The position numbers were made by a program, and so were the translations under genes. Positions 1 through 8,607 of a stretch of 64,000 nt of DNA are shown in pieces. This DNA comes from Blastococcus sp. TF02-8. GTDB lineage: Bacteria; Actinomycetota; Actinomycetes; Mycobacteriales; Geodermatophilaceae. The stretch spans positions 434,001-498,000 of the forward strand of contig NZ_QOHK01000001.1 in the NCBI RefSeq assembly GCF_003319175.1, in the 5' to 3' direction. The notes beneath the pieces are model-generated. The model saw only the letters and a list, made by a program, of their open reading frames with translations, was not told the DNA's origin and searched no databases. Within the stretch, counting starts at the first letter, position 1. Each line of letters begins with the position of its first letter.

Positions 1-545
1 ACGGCCGCGGCCTCGGCGCGGTCGCGCTGCGCGTCGGCCCGCAGCTGGTCGGCGACGTCGGCGGCGAGCTCCTTGATCTCGTGCGCCTTGCGCAGCCGGG
101 CATCGGCCTCCAGCCGGGCGTCGGCGAGCACGCGGGCGGCGTCGGCGTCCGCCGCGGCCATCACCTGGGCCGCCTGGTCCTCGGCGAGCCGCAGCACCTC
201 CCCCACCCGGTCGCTCACCACCGCACGACCCTGGGGCCGCTCGGCGAGCAGCCGCCGGGAGATCTCCAGCTCGGTCGCGCCGGCGACGATGCGGTCCAGC
301 AGGTGCTCGCGCTCGCGCTGGGCGGCGGCGAGCTCCCCCTCGGCCCAGGCGACGTAGTTGTCCACCTCGAGACGGTCGTAGCCCCGGACCGACCCCCGGA
401 ACGCCGGACGGTGGTCGAGCAGGGTGTCCAGGTCGCCGGTCAGCCGCGGCGGCCGGGGTGCGTCGGCCTCCGGCGGCAGGCCTGCCGCCGCCTCGCCGTC
501 CATCACCCGGTTCTCGACGAACTCGACACGCCGGACCGACCGCAT
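1..545 (-). CDS. DivIVA-like coiled-coil protein (partial, runs off left edge)
   Basis: The gene reads leftward off the window, so only the first 181 residues are visible. Residues ~49-70 contain a DivIVA-type membrane-curvature segment (FRGSVRGYDRLEVDNYVAW). An uninterrupted Ala/Glu/Arg-rich coiled coil follows to the edge. This is the layout of Wag31/SepIVA-like scaffolds, which organise polar growth or septation at the inner face of the membrane. The N-terminal ~48 residues before the motif look disordered and are longer than in Wag31 itself, so a DivIVA paralogue is more likely than Wag31. The ATG start follows a G-rich stretch. The missing C-terminus prevents a length comparison. Confidence 0.75.
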   Translation of the reverse strand, partial: MRSVRRVEFVENRVMDGEAAAGLPPEADAPRPPRLTGDLDTLLDHRPAFRGSVRGYDRLEVDNYVAWAEGELAAAQREREHLLDRIVAGATELEISRRLLAERPQGRAVVSDRVGEVLRLAEDQAAQVMAAADADAARVLADARLEADARLRKAHEIKELAADVADQLRADAQRDRAEAAA

Positions 546-760
546 GCGCCCCCCTGGGAAGTAGATGCACCGGAATGTGCCAGAGGCCCCTGTCGGGATC
601 GGAGCGCCGTGACGAGTCCGTGACCGCCGGCGGACGCCGCCCGGCCGCGCCACGGCGGGGCGTGCAAGATCCGTTACACGCCGTTCCGTCCGGCCGGGTT
701 CCACCCCCGTCGGACGAGACGGGCATAGGACCGGGGGTGCGATTGTTGGCCCGGATGAGA
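546..760. other. Intergenic region between divergent genes
   Basis: The region separates the leftward DivIVA-like gene from the rightward monooxygenase pair. It holds a GTAACGGATC motif on the minus strand (668-677) that resembles motifs before two other minus-strand genes near 61.8 and 62.9 kb. No open frame here looks real. Confidence 0.4.
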
Positions 761-778
761 TAGTTGCACTCTCAACTA
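761..778. promoter_or_regulatory. Palindromic operator upstream of monooxygenase pair
   Basis: The arms TAGTTG and CAACTA are perfect inverted repeats around a 6-nt spacer (CACTCT). The element ends 14 nt before the ATG at 793, overlapping the place expected for a promoter or early transcript. The shape resembles MarR-type operators, but no regulator gene is adjacent. Confidence 0.5.
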
Positions 779-792
779 GCCTGGAGGCGGAC

Positions 793-1938
793 ATGCAGTT
801 CGGCATCTTCACGGTCAGCGACATCACGACCGACCCGACCACCGGCCGCACGCCGACGGAGGCCGAGCGCGTCAAGGCGGTGCTGGCCATCGCGCAGAAG
901 GCCGAGGAGGTCGGCCTCGACGTCTTCGCCCTCGGCGAGCACCACAACCCGCCGTTCTTCTCCTCCTCCCCCACGACGACCCTCGCCTGGATCGCCGCGA
1001 GGACCGAGAAGCTCCAGCTCTCGACGTCCACGACGCTGATCACCACCAACGACCCGGTGAAGATCGCCGAGGACTACGCGATGCTGCAGCACCTCGCCGA
1101 GGGCCGCGTCGACCTGATGATGGGCCGGGGGAACACCGGGCCGGTCTACCCGTGGTTCGGGCAGGACATCCGCAACGGCATCGAGCTGGCCGTGGAGAAC
1201 TACGCCCTGCTCCGCCGGCTGTGGACCGAGGACGTCGTCGACTGGCAGGGGAGGTTCCGCACCCCGTTGCAGGGCTTCACCTCGACCCCCCGCCCGCTGG
1301 ACGGCGTCCCGCCGTTCGTGTGGCACGGCTCGATCCGCAGCCCGCAGATCGCCGAGCAGGCCGCCTACTACGGCGACGGCTTCTTCCACAACCACATCTT
1401 CTGGCCGAAGGAGCACACCCAGCGGATGGTGGAGTTCTACCGCCGCCGCTACGAGCACTACGGCCACGGCGCCGCCGACCAGGCCATCGTCGGCCTCGGC
1501 GGCCAGGTGTTCATGCGGAAGAACAGCCAGGACGCCGTGAGCGAGTTCCGGCCCTACTTCGACAACGCCCCGGTCTACGGCCACGGCCCGTCCCTGGAGG
1601 ACTTCAGCCGCGAGACCCCGCTGACCGTCGGCTCGCCGCAGCAGGTCATCGAGCGCACCCTGGGCTTCCGCGACTACGTCGGTGACTACCAGCGCCAGCT
1701 GTTCCTCATCGACCACGCGGGGCTGCCGCTGAAGACCGTGCTGGAGCAGCTGGACATCCTCGGCGAGGAGGTCGTGCCGGTGCTGCGCCGGGAGTTCGCC
1801 GCGCTCAAGCCGGCGCACGTGCCCGACGCCCCGACGCACGCCTCGCGGGTGGCGGCGGCCGGGGGCACCAAGGACGCGACCGTCTACACCGGCGGCGACG
1901 ACGTGACCGGGCGGACGGCGGAGGCGGCGACCCGATGA
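793..1938 (+). CDS. LLM-class FMN-dependent monooxygenase (CE1758-like)
   Basis: This 381-residue protein belongs to the bacterial luciferase-like TIM-barrel family. It opens with MQFGIFTVSDITTDP and carries the family segments FALGEHHNPPF near residue 50 and GRGNTGPVYPWFGQD near residue 115. The CE1758-type LLM subfamily is known to sit beside a dedicated FMN reductase (CE1759 type), exactly as here: the TGA overlaps the ATG of the next gene. It presumably oxygenates an unknown small molecule with reduced FMN supplied by the partner. GGAGG lies 5 nt before the ATG. A perfect inverted repeat just upstream suggests repressor control. The substrate cannot be read from the sequence. Confidence 0.85.
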   Translation: MQFGIFTVSDITTDPTTGRTPTEAERVKAVLAIAQKAEEVGLDVFALGEHHNPPFFSSSPTTTLAWIAARTEKLQLSTSTTLITTNDPVKIAEDYAMLQHLAEGRVDLMMGRGNTGPVYPWFGQDIRNGIELAVENYALLRRLWTEDVVDWQGRFRTPLQGFTSTPRPLDGVPPFVWHGSIRSPQIAEQAAYYGDGFFHNHIFWPKEHTQRMVEFYRRRYEHYGHGAADQAIVGLGGQVFMRKNSQDAVSEFRPYFDNAPVYGHGPSLEDFSRETPLTVGSPQQVIERTLGFRDYVGDYQRQLFLIDHAGLPLKTVLEQLDILGEEVVPVLRREFAALKPAHVPDAPTHASRVAAAGGTKDATVYTGGDDVTGRTAEAATR

Positions 1939-2561
1939 GCACGCGCACCCTCGCAGTGGTCAGCGCCGGGCTGGGCGTCCCCTCGTCCACCCGGCTGCTG
2001 GCCGACCGCCTGACGACGGCGACGGTCGACGCCCTGCGCGAGCGGGGCGTCACCGCCACCGTCGAGGTCGTGGAGCTCCGCCAGCACGCCCGCGACCTGG
2101 CCGACAACCTGACCACCGGGTTCGCGAACGAGGCGCTGCGCCGGGCGGTGGAGACCGTCGTCGGAGCGGACGGCCTGATCGCCGTCACCCCGGTGTTCTC
2201 CGCCTCCTACAGCGGTCTGTTCAAGACCTTCTTCGACGTGCTGGAGAAGGACGCCCTCACCGGCAAGCCGGTCCTCATGGGTGCCACGGCCGGCACCGCC
2301 CGGCACTCCCTGGTGCTCGAGCACGCGCTGCGACCGCTGTTCGCCTACCTGCGGGCCACCGTCGCCCCGACCGGCGTCTTCGCCGCGAGCGAGGACTGGG
2401 CCGGTGGCGACGCCGGCACCCCGGCCCTCACCGGGCGCATCCACCGCGCCGCCGGGGAACTGGCCGGCCTGGTCGCCGGCCGGCCTCCGGCGGCCCCGGC
2501 CGACCCGTTCGCCGACCCGACGACGTCCTTCGAGGACCTCCTGCGCGGTCCCGGGGCCTGA
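1935..2561 (+). CDS. NAD(P)H-dependent FMN reductase (CE1759-like LLM partner)
   Basis: This 208-residue flavodoxin-fold reductase has an SRxL-type phosphate-binding N-terminus (LGVPSSTRLLADRL). It also has the flavin-binding strand-loop TPVFSASYSGLFKTFFDVL near residues 86-104. The start overlaps the stop of the monooxygenase gene by 4 nt (ATGA), so the two are translationally coupled. It should supply FMNH2 to the upstream LLM enzyme in a two-component flavin monooxygenase in the cytoplasm. Length and motifs are normal for the family. Confidence 0.85.
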   Translation: MSTRTLAVVSAGLGVPSSTRLLADRLTTATVDALRERGVTATVEVVELRQHARDLADNLTTGFANEALRRAVETVVGADGLIAVTPVFSASYSGLFKTFFDVLEKDALTGKPVLMGATAGTARHSLVLEHALRPLFAYLRATVAPTGVFAASEDWAGGDAGTPALTGRIHRAAGELAGLVAGRPPAAPADPFADPTTSFEDLLRGPGA

Positions 2562-2564
2562 GCC

Positions 2565-3314
2565 TCAGACCAGCGCGTCGGGGCGACGCCGGATGACGTA
2601 GCGGCGGGCCTGCCAGTGCGTCTCCGGCTCGTCGACCACGGCAGCGTCCAGGACCTCGGCCCCGTGCACCGCGACCCGCTCGGCCACGCGCTTCTCCGAG
2701 ATCCCGGTCATGCGCATCGGCGCCGGGTAGCCCAGCAGCCGGCGCTGGGCCCAGCGGATGACCGGCGGGGGCGCCAGCCGCCACACCAGGCCGCGCGCCG
2801 TCCACGCCGGACGCGTCGTGCAGTGCACCACCGCGACACCGCCCGGTCGGAGCACCCGCGCGAACTCCGTCAGGTACGTCTCGAGCAGCGGCCTGGGAAG
2901 GTGCTGCAGGACCCGCTCGGTGTAGACCAGGTCGAAGGCGGAGTCCGGGAAGGCGCGGAGGTCGGGAGCCTCGTTGAGCACGAACGAGACCCGCCCACCG
3001 CTGCGGTCGAGCGCGCGCGCCGTCTCCAGCATGGGTGCGGAGACGTCGACCCCCACCACCTCCTGCGCGTGCTCGGCCAGCGCTTGGCTCAGCCGGCCCG
3101 CGCCGCACCCGAAGTCGAGCACCCGCCCCCACGACGTCGGCAGCCCGAGACGGCGCAGCTGCGCGCGAGCCACCTCGACGTCGCGTCGCCCCAGGTCGAG
3201 GAAGGCGTCGGTCTCCCACCGGCCGCCACGCTTGTCCGCGGCGACGTGGACCGCCCACAGCGGGTCCTCCGCCCCGAGCGTGGTCCAGTCCTTGCGCACC
3301 TGTTCGAAAGTCAT
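2565..3314 (-). CDS. Class I SAM-dependent methyltransferase
   Basis: This 249-residue Rossmann-fold methyltransferase has SAM-binding motif I as VLDFGCGAGRLSQAL (residues ~65-79). An acidic motif II follows (VVGVDVSAPML), and then FDLVYTERVLQHLP as motif IV. The N-terminal helix (FEQVRKDWTTLGAEDPLWAV) is typical of small-molecule or lipid methyltransferases of the Methyltransf_11/25 type. A GAGG-like site precedes the ATG. It converges with the FMN reductase gene with a 3-nt gap. The substrate is unknown. The nearby envelope cluster makes a sugar or lipid acceptor possible, but that is inference only. Confidence 0.75.
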   Translation of the reverse strand: MTFEQVRKDWTTLGAEDPLWAVHVAADKRGGRWETDAFLDLGRRDVEVARAQLRRLGLPTSWGRVLDFGCGAGRLSQALAEHAQEVVGVDVSAPMLETARALDRSGGRVSFVLNEAPDLRAFPDSAFDLVYTERVLQHLPRPLLETYLTEFARVLRPGGVAVVHCTTRPAWTARGLVWRLAPPPVIRWAQRRLLGYPAPMRMTGISEKRVAERVAVHGAEVLDAAVVDEPETHWQARRYVIRRRPDALV

Positions 3315-3395
3315 CGCACCTCGTCGCTCGTCGTGGACCGTCGAGCGCGGAACGTACCTGCCGGCGTCCCGGCGAACCCGCGGTCGGGCCGGAAT

Positions 3396-4745
3396 TCACC
3401 GGTACGCGGAGCCCCCGCGCAGCCGGGCGCGCACCGCCGCGTGCAGCGGTGCCAGCACCACGCCGTCGCGCGCCAGCCGGGCGCGCAGCTGCCGGCGGTG
3501 CCGCAGCACCCCGGCCAGGCCGACCGCCCAGAACAGGTACTGCACGGAGAAGGCCGCCCGGAAGGCGTCGAGCCGGTAGTCGGTGGAGGCTCCGGGCGTC
3601 ATGACGTCGAGGACCGCGCCCACGGCCAGGATCGTGAGCAGCGAGGCCACGAACCCGCCGACGTTCACCACCCCGCTCGCGCTGCCCTGCCGCTCGGCGG
3701 GGTTCTCGGTGCGGGCGTAGTCGAACCCGATCATCGAGCCCGGGCCGTTGGTGCCCAGGACGACGACGAGCACGACCAGCAGCCACAGCGGCGCCCGACC
3801 CGGCCAGAGCAGCACGACGGTCCAGGTCGAGGCGGTCGCGACGAGGATGCCGAACACCAGCACGGATCGGCGCAGCGGCCACCGCGCGCAGAGCCGGCCC
3901 AGGGCCGGCCCCACGCCCATGCCGACGAGGACCAGCAGCGTCAGCAGCGCAGCCGCCGTCCCGGAGGTCAGCCCCTCCCCCACCACCAGGAACGGGTACC
4001 CCCACAGCAGCGCGAAGACCGTGCCGGAGAACTGGGTGACCAGGTGGGTGTAGAGCCCGATGCGCGTTCCCGGCTCGCGCCAGGTGTCCCGAAGCCCCTG
4101 GCGCAGCTCGGCCAGGCCCGCCGGCACCGGACGGGGCGCCCCGTCCGGCGCGTCGCGCAGGGCCACCAGGACGAGCACCCCGACGAGCACCCCGGTCGCC
4201 GCGGCGCCGAGGAACGTCGAGGTCCAGGACGTCGCGTGCAGGAGCGTGACCAGTGGGTAGGCGGCCACGATCGAGCCGATCTGGCCGAGGATCCCGGTGA
4301 GCTGGGTGATCAGCGGCGCCGCCGACCCCGGGAACCACGCGGAGACGACCCGGAGCACGCTGATGAACGTCATCGCGTCGCCCGCGCCCACGAGGACCCG
4401 GGCCGCGACCGCGGTCGGCACGTTCCCGGCCAGACCGAGCACCAGCTGGCCGATCGCCATCGTCACGGCACCCGCGAGGATCATGCGCCGGGAGCCGAAC
4501 CGGTCCAGGGCCACCCCGACGGGCACCTGCAGCCCCGCGTAGACGGCGAGCTGCAGCACCAGGAAGAGGGAGACCGCGGAGGCCCCGGCAGAGAACCGTT
4601 CCTGCGCCTCGACCGCCGCCACCCCGAGGGAGGACCGGTGGAACACGGCGACGGCGTAGGCCAGCAGGCCGACCGACCACATCGCGTACGCGCGGGCCGG
4701 CGGACGGACGGGCGCGGCGGAGGTCACCTGGGGACGACGCTCCAC
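3396..4745 (-). CDS. MFS transporter
   Basis: This 449-residue protein has about 12 hydrophobic segments and the major-facilitator loop 2-3 signature as VALDRFGSRRMILAG near residue 83. A long central cytoplasmic loop (residues ~185-215) separates the two six-helix halves. The GTG start is preceded by GGGGGAGG. It is divergent from a TetR-family gene starting 74 nt away, with a candidate operator between them, which suggests repressor-controlled export or uptake. The family alignment by eye is closer to the general nitrate/sugar-phosphate-type MFS group than to DHA2 drug exporters. The substrate is not readable. Confidence 0.8.
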   Translation of the reverse strand: MERRPQVTSAAPVRPPARAYAMWSVGLLAYAVAVFHRSSLGVAAVEAQERFSAGASAVSLFLVLQLAVYAGLQVPVGVALDRFGSRRMILAGAVTMAIGQLVLGLAGNVPTAVAARVLVGAGDAMTFISVLRVVSAWFPGSAAPLITQLTGILGQIGSIVAAYPLVTLLHATSWTSTFLGAAATGVLVGVLVLVALRDAPDGAPRPVPAGLAELRQGLRDTWREPGTRIGLYTHLVTQFSGTVFALLWGYPFLVVGEGLTSGTAAALLTLLVLVGMGVGPALGRLCARWPLRRSVLVFGILVATASTWTVVLLWPGRAPLWLLVVLVVVLGTNGPGSMIGFDYARTENPAERQGSASGVVNVGGFVASLLTILAVGAVLDVMTPGASTDYRLDAFRAAFSVQYLFWAVGLAGVLRHRRQLRARLARDGVVLAPLHAAVRARLRGGSAYR

Positions 4746-4779
4746 CCCGCCTCCCCCTTCCCGCGCCGGGCATGAGATG

Positions 4780-4801
4780 GGTCACCCGACGCTGCGTGAC
4801 C
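4780..4801. promoter_or_regulatory. Candidate TetR operator in divergent intergenic region
   Basis: GGTCAC and GTGACC form 6-bp inverted arms around a 10-nt spacer. They lie 35 nt upstream of the MFS start and 18 nt upstream of the TetR start. The placement suits autoregulation together with control of the transporter. Not tested against a motif model. Confidence 0.4.
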
Positions 4802-4818
4802 ACTAGACTCCGCCGACG

Positions 4819-5457
4819 ATGGACGAGCTTGTCGACCCCACCGACGACCCCGCCGTGGACGACGGGCAGCGTCGCGGCCGCATCCTCTGGGCGCTGGCCA
4901 CCTGCATGGCCGAGAAGGGGTACCAGGCCACCACGATCTCCGACATCGCCCGGGAGGGCCGCGTGTCGAAGACCGTCGTCTACGCGCACTTCCGCGACAA
5001 GGAGGAGTGCCTCCTCGAGCTCTACACCCGGGCCAACGACAAGATGCTCGCCACCGTCCGCCGCGCCCAGGAGGAGGCGCACGCCGAAGGCCTGCCGTGG
5101 CGGGCCCGGCTCCGCGCGGGCATCGGCGCCTACCTGCACGCCCTTGCCAGCGGGCCCACGGTCGCGTGGGCCGCGCTGATCGAGGTCCAGGCGGCGGGCC
5201 CGCGCGCCCGGGCGCTGCGCCGCCAGGTGTTCGACCGGTACGTCGACCTCATCGCCGAGGTCGCCGACGGCCTGGCGGCCGAGCACCCCGACGAGGTGCG
5301 CCCCATCGACCGGCAGCTGGTGCTCGCCGCCGTCGGCGGCGTCAACGAGCTGATGCTGGCGCGGGTCGAGAGCGGTCAGACCGAGCGGATCGGTGACGAC
5401 GTCGACGCCGCGACCGCGGCCGTCGTCGGCCTGCTGGAGCGACGCCCCTCGCCCTGA
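4819..5457 (+). CDS. TetR/AcrR family transcriptional regulator
   Basis: This is a 212-residue protein. Residues ~18-65 form the TetR helix-turn-helix (GYQATTISDIAREGRVSKTVVYAHFRDKEECLLEL), with the recognition helix around SKTVVYAHF. The remaining all-helical part is the ligand and dimer domain. The ATG at 4819 leaves an acidic 17-residue lead before the DNA-binding domain. It is divergent from the MFS transporter, with a short inverted repeat between them. The likely role is local repressor of the transporter and itself, released by an unknown ligand. Confidence 0.85.
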   Translation: MDELVDPTDDPAVDDGQRRGRILWALATCMAEKGYQATTISDIAREGRVSKTVVYAHFRDKEECLLELYTRANDKMLATVRRAQEEAHAEGLPWRARLRAGIGAYLHALASGPTVAWAALIEVQAAGPRARALRRQVFDRYVDLIAEVADGLAAEHPDEVRPIDRQLVLAAVGGVNELMLARVESGQTERIGDDVDAATAAVVGLLERRPSP

Positions 5458-5466
5458 CGGGTGTCG

Positions 5467-5516
5467 GTACCGGCCGGTACTACCCCGGGGTAACCCGGCT
5501 CACTACGCTGAGCCGG
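5467..5516. promoter_or_regulatory. Cluster of three palindromes upstream of the envelope cluster
   Basis: Three perfect palindromic elements lie almost end to end: GTACCGGCCGGTAC (5467-5480), TACCCCGGGGTA (5481-5492), and a hairpin with CCGGCTCA/TGAGCCGG arms around ctacgc (5495-5516). They fall 27-76 nt before the ATG at 5543 and just after the TetR stop. They could be a promoter/operator region. The hairpin could equally terminate the TetR transcript. GGTAC-type repeats recur before two further envelope genes. Confidence 0.45.
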
Positions 5517-5542
5517 TCCGGCTGGAAGCGGAACGGAGCCCC

Positions 5543-7402
5543 ATGAGCGCACCCTCGGACGTCGACGTCGACGTCCCCGCGCAGCCCCCGTCGCGCAGCG
5601 GGGCGGCCGTCCTGCAGGTGCGCATCGACCGGGACACCGTCCTGCCCGCGCTCGCGACGGTCCTGGTGGTCGTGCACCTGGTGCTCCGCGGCTGGACCGC
5701 CGCCGGGGGGTGGCTGACCGGCCCGGACTTCCTCGCGGCCGCGGTCGCCGCCGGGCAACGGGTCGACATCGCCGGGCCACCGGGCGCAGCGGCGCTGGCC
5801 CACGGCGTGGCCGCCATCGCGCCGCTGTCCTGGCCGGCGCTGATCGGCCTGGAGCTCCTCGGGCAGCTCCTGGTGGACCTCGCCCTCTACCGGCTCCTGG
5901 TCGGGCTCTTCGGCCGTCGCCCCGCCGTCCTCCTGCCGCTCACCGTCTACGTGGCCAGCTCGCTGACCCTGGTGGGCGGGGTGTGGTGGAGTGCCGCACT
6001 CGTCCAGATCCCGGTGCAGCTGGCGCTGCTCACGGCGCTCGACGCGCACGTCCAGCACCTGCGCACCGGAGCCCGCGCGAAGCTGGTCACCAGCGCCGTC
6101 GCCGTCGCCGTCGGTGTGCTGTTCGCGGTGGAGTTCGCCCTCGTCCCGCTGCTGCTGCTGGCCGGAACGGCGCTGTGGGCCACGGCCGGGCCGGCCCGCG
6201 ACCGGGTGCGGCCCCTCGCCCGGTGGTGGCCGGCCTGGGCGGCCCTGGTCGCCGCGGCGGTCGGCGGCGTCGGCCTGCGTCTCCTGGCCGGCGGCTCCCT
6301 CCTGGACGCCGACGCGCTGGCGCCGGCTCTCCGTGAGCTGCCCGGGACGCTCACCAGGACCGTGCTGCCCGGCCTGGTCGGTGGTCCGTGGAACTGGGCC
6401 CCCGCCCTCACGCCGCTGGCGACCGCCGATCCACGCGCCGGGCTGGTCTGGGGCGCCGGCGTGGTGGCCGCCGTCGTCGTCCTCGCCGCCGTGGCGCTGC
6501 GCCGTGGGGCGCTGCGGGCCTGGCTGGTGGCCGTCGCCGCGTGCGCGGTCCTGCTGCTCGCGGGCGCTGCCGCGACGGACTCCGGCCCCGCCGAGGTGCC
6601 GGCCGGGCTGGTGCCGCCGGCCACGGTGGCCGTCGTCGCCGCCCTCGCGCTGGCGCTGGCCTACCTGCCGGTGCGGTCCGCGCCGCCCGTCCTGCGCCGC
6701 CGTGCCTGGACCGTCCGCGGGGCCGGGTCCCGGCTCGTGGGCCGTCTTCCCCGGACCGGTGGCGCGGTCGCGGTGGCGGCTGCGCTCCTCGTCGGCTCGG
6801 TCCTGTCCGCCGCGGAGTTCCGCGAGTTCTGGTCGGTGAACACCGCCGACCGGTACGTCGACAACGCGGCCGCCGCGCTCGTCGGCCGCACCGACCTCGT
6901 CGTGGCCGACGCTCCCGTCCCGGAGGACGTCGTCCCGTCGGCCCTGGAGCCGGCGAACCGGACCTCGGTCGTCCTCGCGGGCCTTCCACGGCTGCCACCG
7001 TTCCTGGTCGAGGGCCAGGTCGTCGGCGAACTGGTGACCCTGGACGGGCTGGGGAACCCGCAGCTCGCCGTCGTCGACCCGGTGACCTCCTCCGCGACCG
7101 GGCCGGACCCGGGCTGCGGCTGGCTCGCGGCGGACGGTCCGGCCCGGATCCGGCTCCCCCGCGCGACCGGGGCCGGTCGCTGGCTGGTGCAGATCTCCTA
7201 CTTCTCCGGCGCCCGGAACGGCGTCCGGGTGACGGCCGGGGACACCCTGGGCGCCGGCGCGGCGGAGGAGGGTGCCCACAATCTCTTCGTGCAGGTGAGC
7301 GGGCAGGTGCGCGAGGTCGAGCTCGCGATCACCGACACCGGGTCGCCCTTGTGCGTCACCGCGGTCTCGGTCGGCCAGGCCGCCCCCCTGGGCGGGAGCT
7401 GA
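5543..7402 (+). CDS. Large multi-pass membrane protein, GT-C-like
   Basis: This 619-residue protein has roughly 10-12 hydrophobic helices across residues ~30-440. A ~180-residue C-terminal non-membrane domain follows (residues ~440-619), probably extracytoplasmic. Many membrane helices plus a soluble C-terminal domain resembles GT-C polyprenyl-phosphate-dependent glycosyltransferases, but no diagnostic loop-1 acidic motif can be assigned with confidence. The ATG at 5543 was preferred over an upstream in-frame start because it falls after the palindromic promoter region and is preceded by a purine-rich stretch. The next gene starts 4 nt after its stop, so it is probably co-transcribed with the acyltransferase at the head of the envelope cluster. 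I do not recognise a named family. Confidence 0.6.
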   Translation: MSAPSDVDVDVPAQPPSRSGAAVLQVRIDRDTVLPALATVLVVVHLVLRGWTAAGGWLTGPDFLAAAVAAGQRVDIAGPPGAAALAHGVAAIAPLSWPALIGLELLGQLLVDLALYRLLVGLFGRRPAVLLPLTVYVASSLTLVGGVWWSAALVQIPVQLALLTALDAHVQHLRTGARAKLVTSAVAVAVGVLFAVEFALVPLLLLAGTALWATAGPARDRVRPLARWWPAWAALVAAAVGGVGLRLLAGGSLLDADALAPALRELPGTLTRTVLPGLVGGPWNWAPALTPLATADPRAGLVWGAGVVAAVVVLAAVALRRGALRAWLVAVAACAVLLLAGAAATDSGPAEVPAGLVPPATVAVVAALALALAYLPVRSAPPVLRRRAWTVRGAGSRLVGRLPRTGGAVAVAAALLVGSVLSAAEFREFWSVNTADRYVDNAAAALVGRTDLVVADAPVPEDVVPSALEPANRTSVVLAGLPRLPPFLVEGQVVGELVTLDGLGNPQLAVVDPVTSSATGPDPGCGWLAADGPARIRLPRATGAGRWLVQISYFSGARNGVRVTAGDTLGAGAAEEGAHNLFVQVSGQVREVELAITDTGSPLCVTAVSVGQAAPLGGS

Positions 7403-7406
7403 CACG

Positions 7407-8597
7407 GTGAGGTACCCCGCCCTCAACGGTCTGCGCGCGCTGGCGGCGACCGCCGTCGTCACGACCCACGCGGCGTTCTGGACCGCCGCGTACTCCGACG
7501 ACACGCTGGGCTACGCCTTCGCCCGTCTGGACGTCGGCGTGGCGGTGTTCTTCGCGCTCTCGGGCTTCCTGCTCTCCCAGCCCCTGTTCCGCGCCGCGGC
7601 CGAGGGCAGGCCCGCACCCCGGACGGCCGCGTTCCTGTGGCGGCGAGCGCTGCGGATCCTGCCCGCCTACTGGCTGTGCGTCGTCTTCGCCATGCTGTTC
7701 CTCCCGGAGAACCGGGAGATGGGCACCGGCGACTGGCTGCGCTTCCTCACCCTGACCCAGATCTACTCGCGGAACTGGCACGGCGAGGGGCTCGTCCACG
7801 CGTGGAGCCTGTGCACCGAGGTCTCCTTCTACGTCCTGCTCCCGCTCGTCGTCGCCGGTCTGCTCCGGCTCTGCGGCGGCGTCTGGCGTCCGGGCCGGAT
7901 CCTCCTCGCGCTGGGAGCCGCCTCCCTGCTCGGCTTCGGCTGGTTCGCCTGGGTCGCCTCGGACCCCTTCCTGCTCGGTTCCCTGACGCTGTGGCTGCCC
8001 GCCTACCTCTCCTGGTTCGGTGCCGGCATGGCGATCGCCGTGCTGTCGGTCGCCGACCCACGGTGGGCGCCGGTCCGCCGCGCCCGGGAGCTCGCCGCCA
8101 GCCCGGGCACCTGCTGGGCCGGGGCGGCGGTGCTCTTCTGGGCCGCATCCGGTCCGTACACCGGGGCCAACGACCTCTCCCGCGCGCTCACCGCCGGAGA
8201 GGGCATCACCAAGCACCTGCTCTACACCCTGATCGCCGCCCTGGCCGTCTGGCCGCTGGTGTTCGGGGACCAGACGGCCGGATGGGGACGCCGCCTCCTC
8301 GCCTCCCGCCCGATGGACTGGCTGGGCGAGCGGTCCTACGGGATCTTCCTGTTCCACATGCCCCTGCTGATCATCATGTGGGACCTGTTCACCCGCCCCC
8401 TGCTGCTCGTCCTCCCGGTCACCTGGGCGGCGGCCGTGCTCGTCGCCGCCGTGGTCTACCGGGTGGTCGAGCGACCGCTGGTGCTGCGCTTCCGCGACGT
8501 CGTCCGCGAGCGCCCCGGCGCGGTCGACAGCGGCACGGGCGCCGGCGGGCACGCCGGAGGCGTTCCCGCCGGGTCCGGAACCGCGGCCCCGGCCTGA
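7407..8597 (+). CDS. Acyltransferase 3 family membrane protein (OafA/YrhL-like)
   Basis: This 396-residue integral membrane protein begins RYPALNGLRALAATAVVTTHAAFW. That is the N-terminal helix of acyltransferase 3 proteins with the catalytic His in the THA motif. The second family segment is GVAVFFALSGFLLSQPL (residues ~37-53), and R-x10-R type loops follow. Such enzymes O-acylate extracytoplasmic glycans using cytoplasmic acyl donors. The GTG start lies 4 nt after the upstream stop. Rv0228, from memory the corresponding M. tuberculosis protein, is also an acyltransferase in the same envelope neighbourhood. It converges with the AftD-like gene with a 10-nt gap. Confidence 0.85.
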   Translation: MRYPALNGLRALAATAVVTTHAAFWTAAYSDDTLGYAFARLDVGVAVFFALSGFLLSQPLFRAAAEGRPAPRTAAFLWRRALRILPAYWLCVVFAMLFLPENREMGTGDWLRFLTLTQIYSRNWHGEGLVHAWSLCTEVSFYVLLPLVVAGLLRLCGGVWRPGRILLALGAASLLGFGWFAWVASDPFLLGSLTLWLPAYLSWFGAGMAIAVLSVADPRWAPVRRARELAASPGTCWAGAAVLFWAASGPYTGANDLSRALTAGEGITKHLLYTLIAALAVWPLVFGDQTAGWGRRLLASRPMDWLGERSYGIFLFHMPLLIIMWDLFTRPLLLVLPVTWAAAVLVAAVVYRVVERPLVLRFRDVVRERPGAVDSGTGAGGHAGGVPAGSGTAAPA

Positions 8598-8607
8598 CCT
8601 CGACCCG

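Noticed and set aside
2428-5286. 952-residue minus-strand frame across the MFS, methyltransferase and TetR genes
   Set aside because: It is Arg/Pro/Gly-rich and antisense or out-of-frame to well-recognised genes; the high GC content keeps it open.
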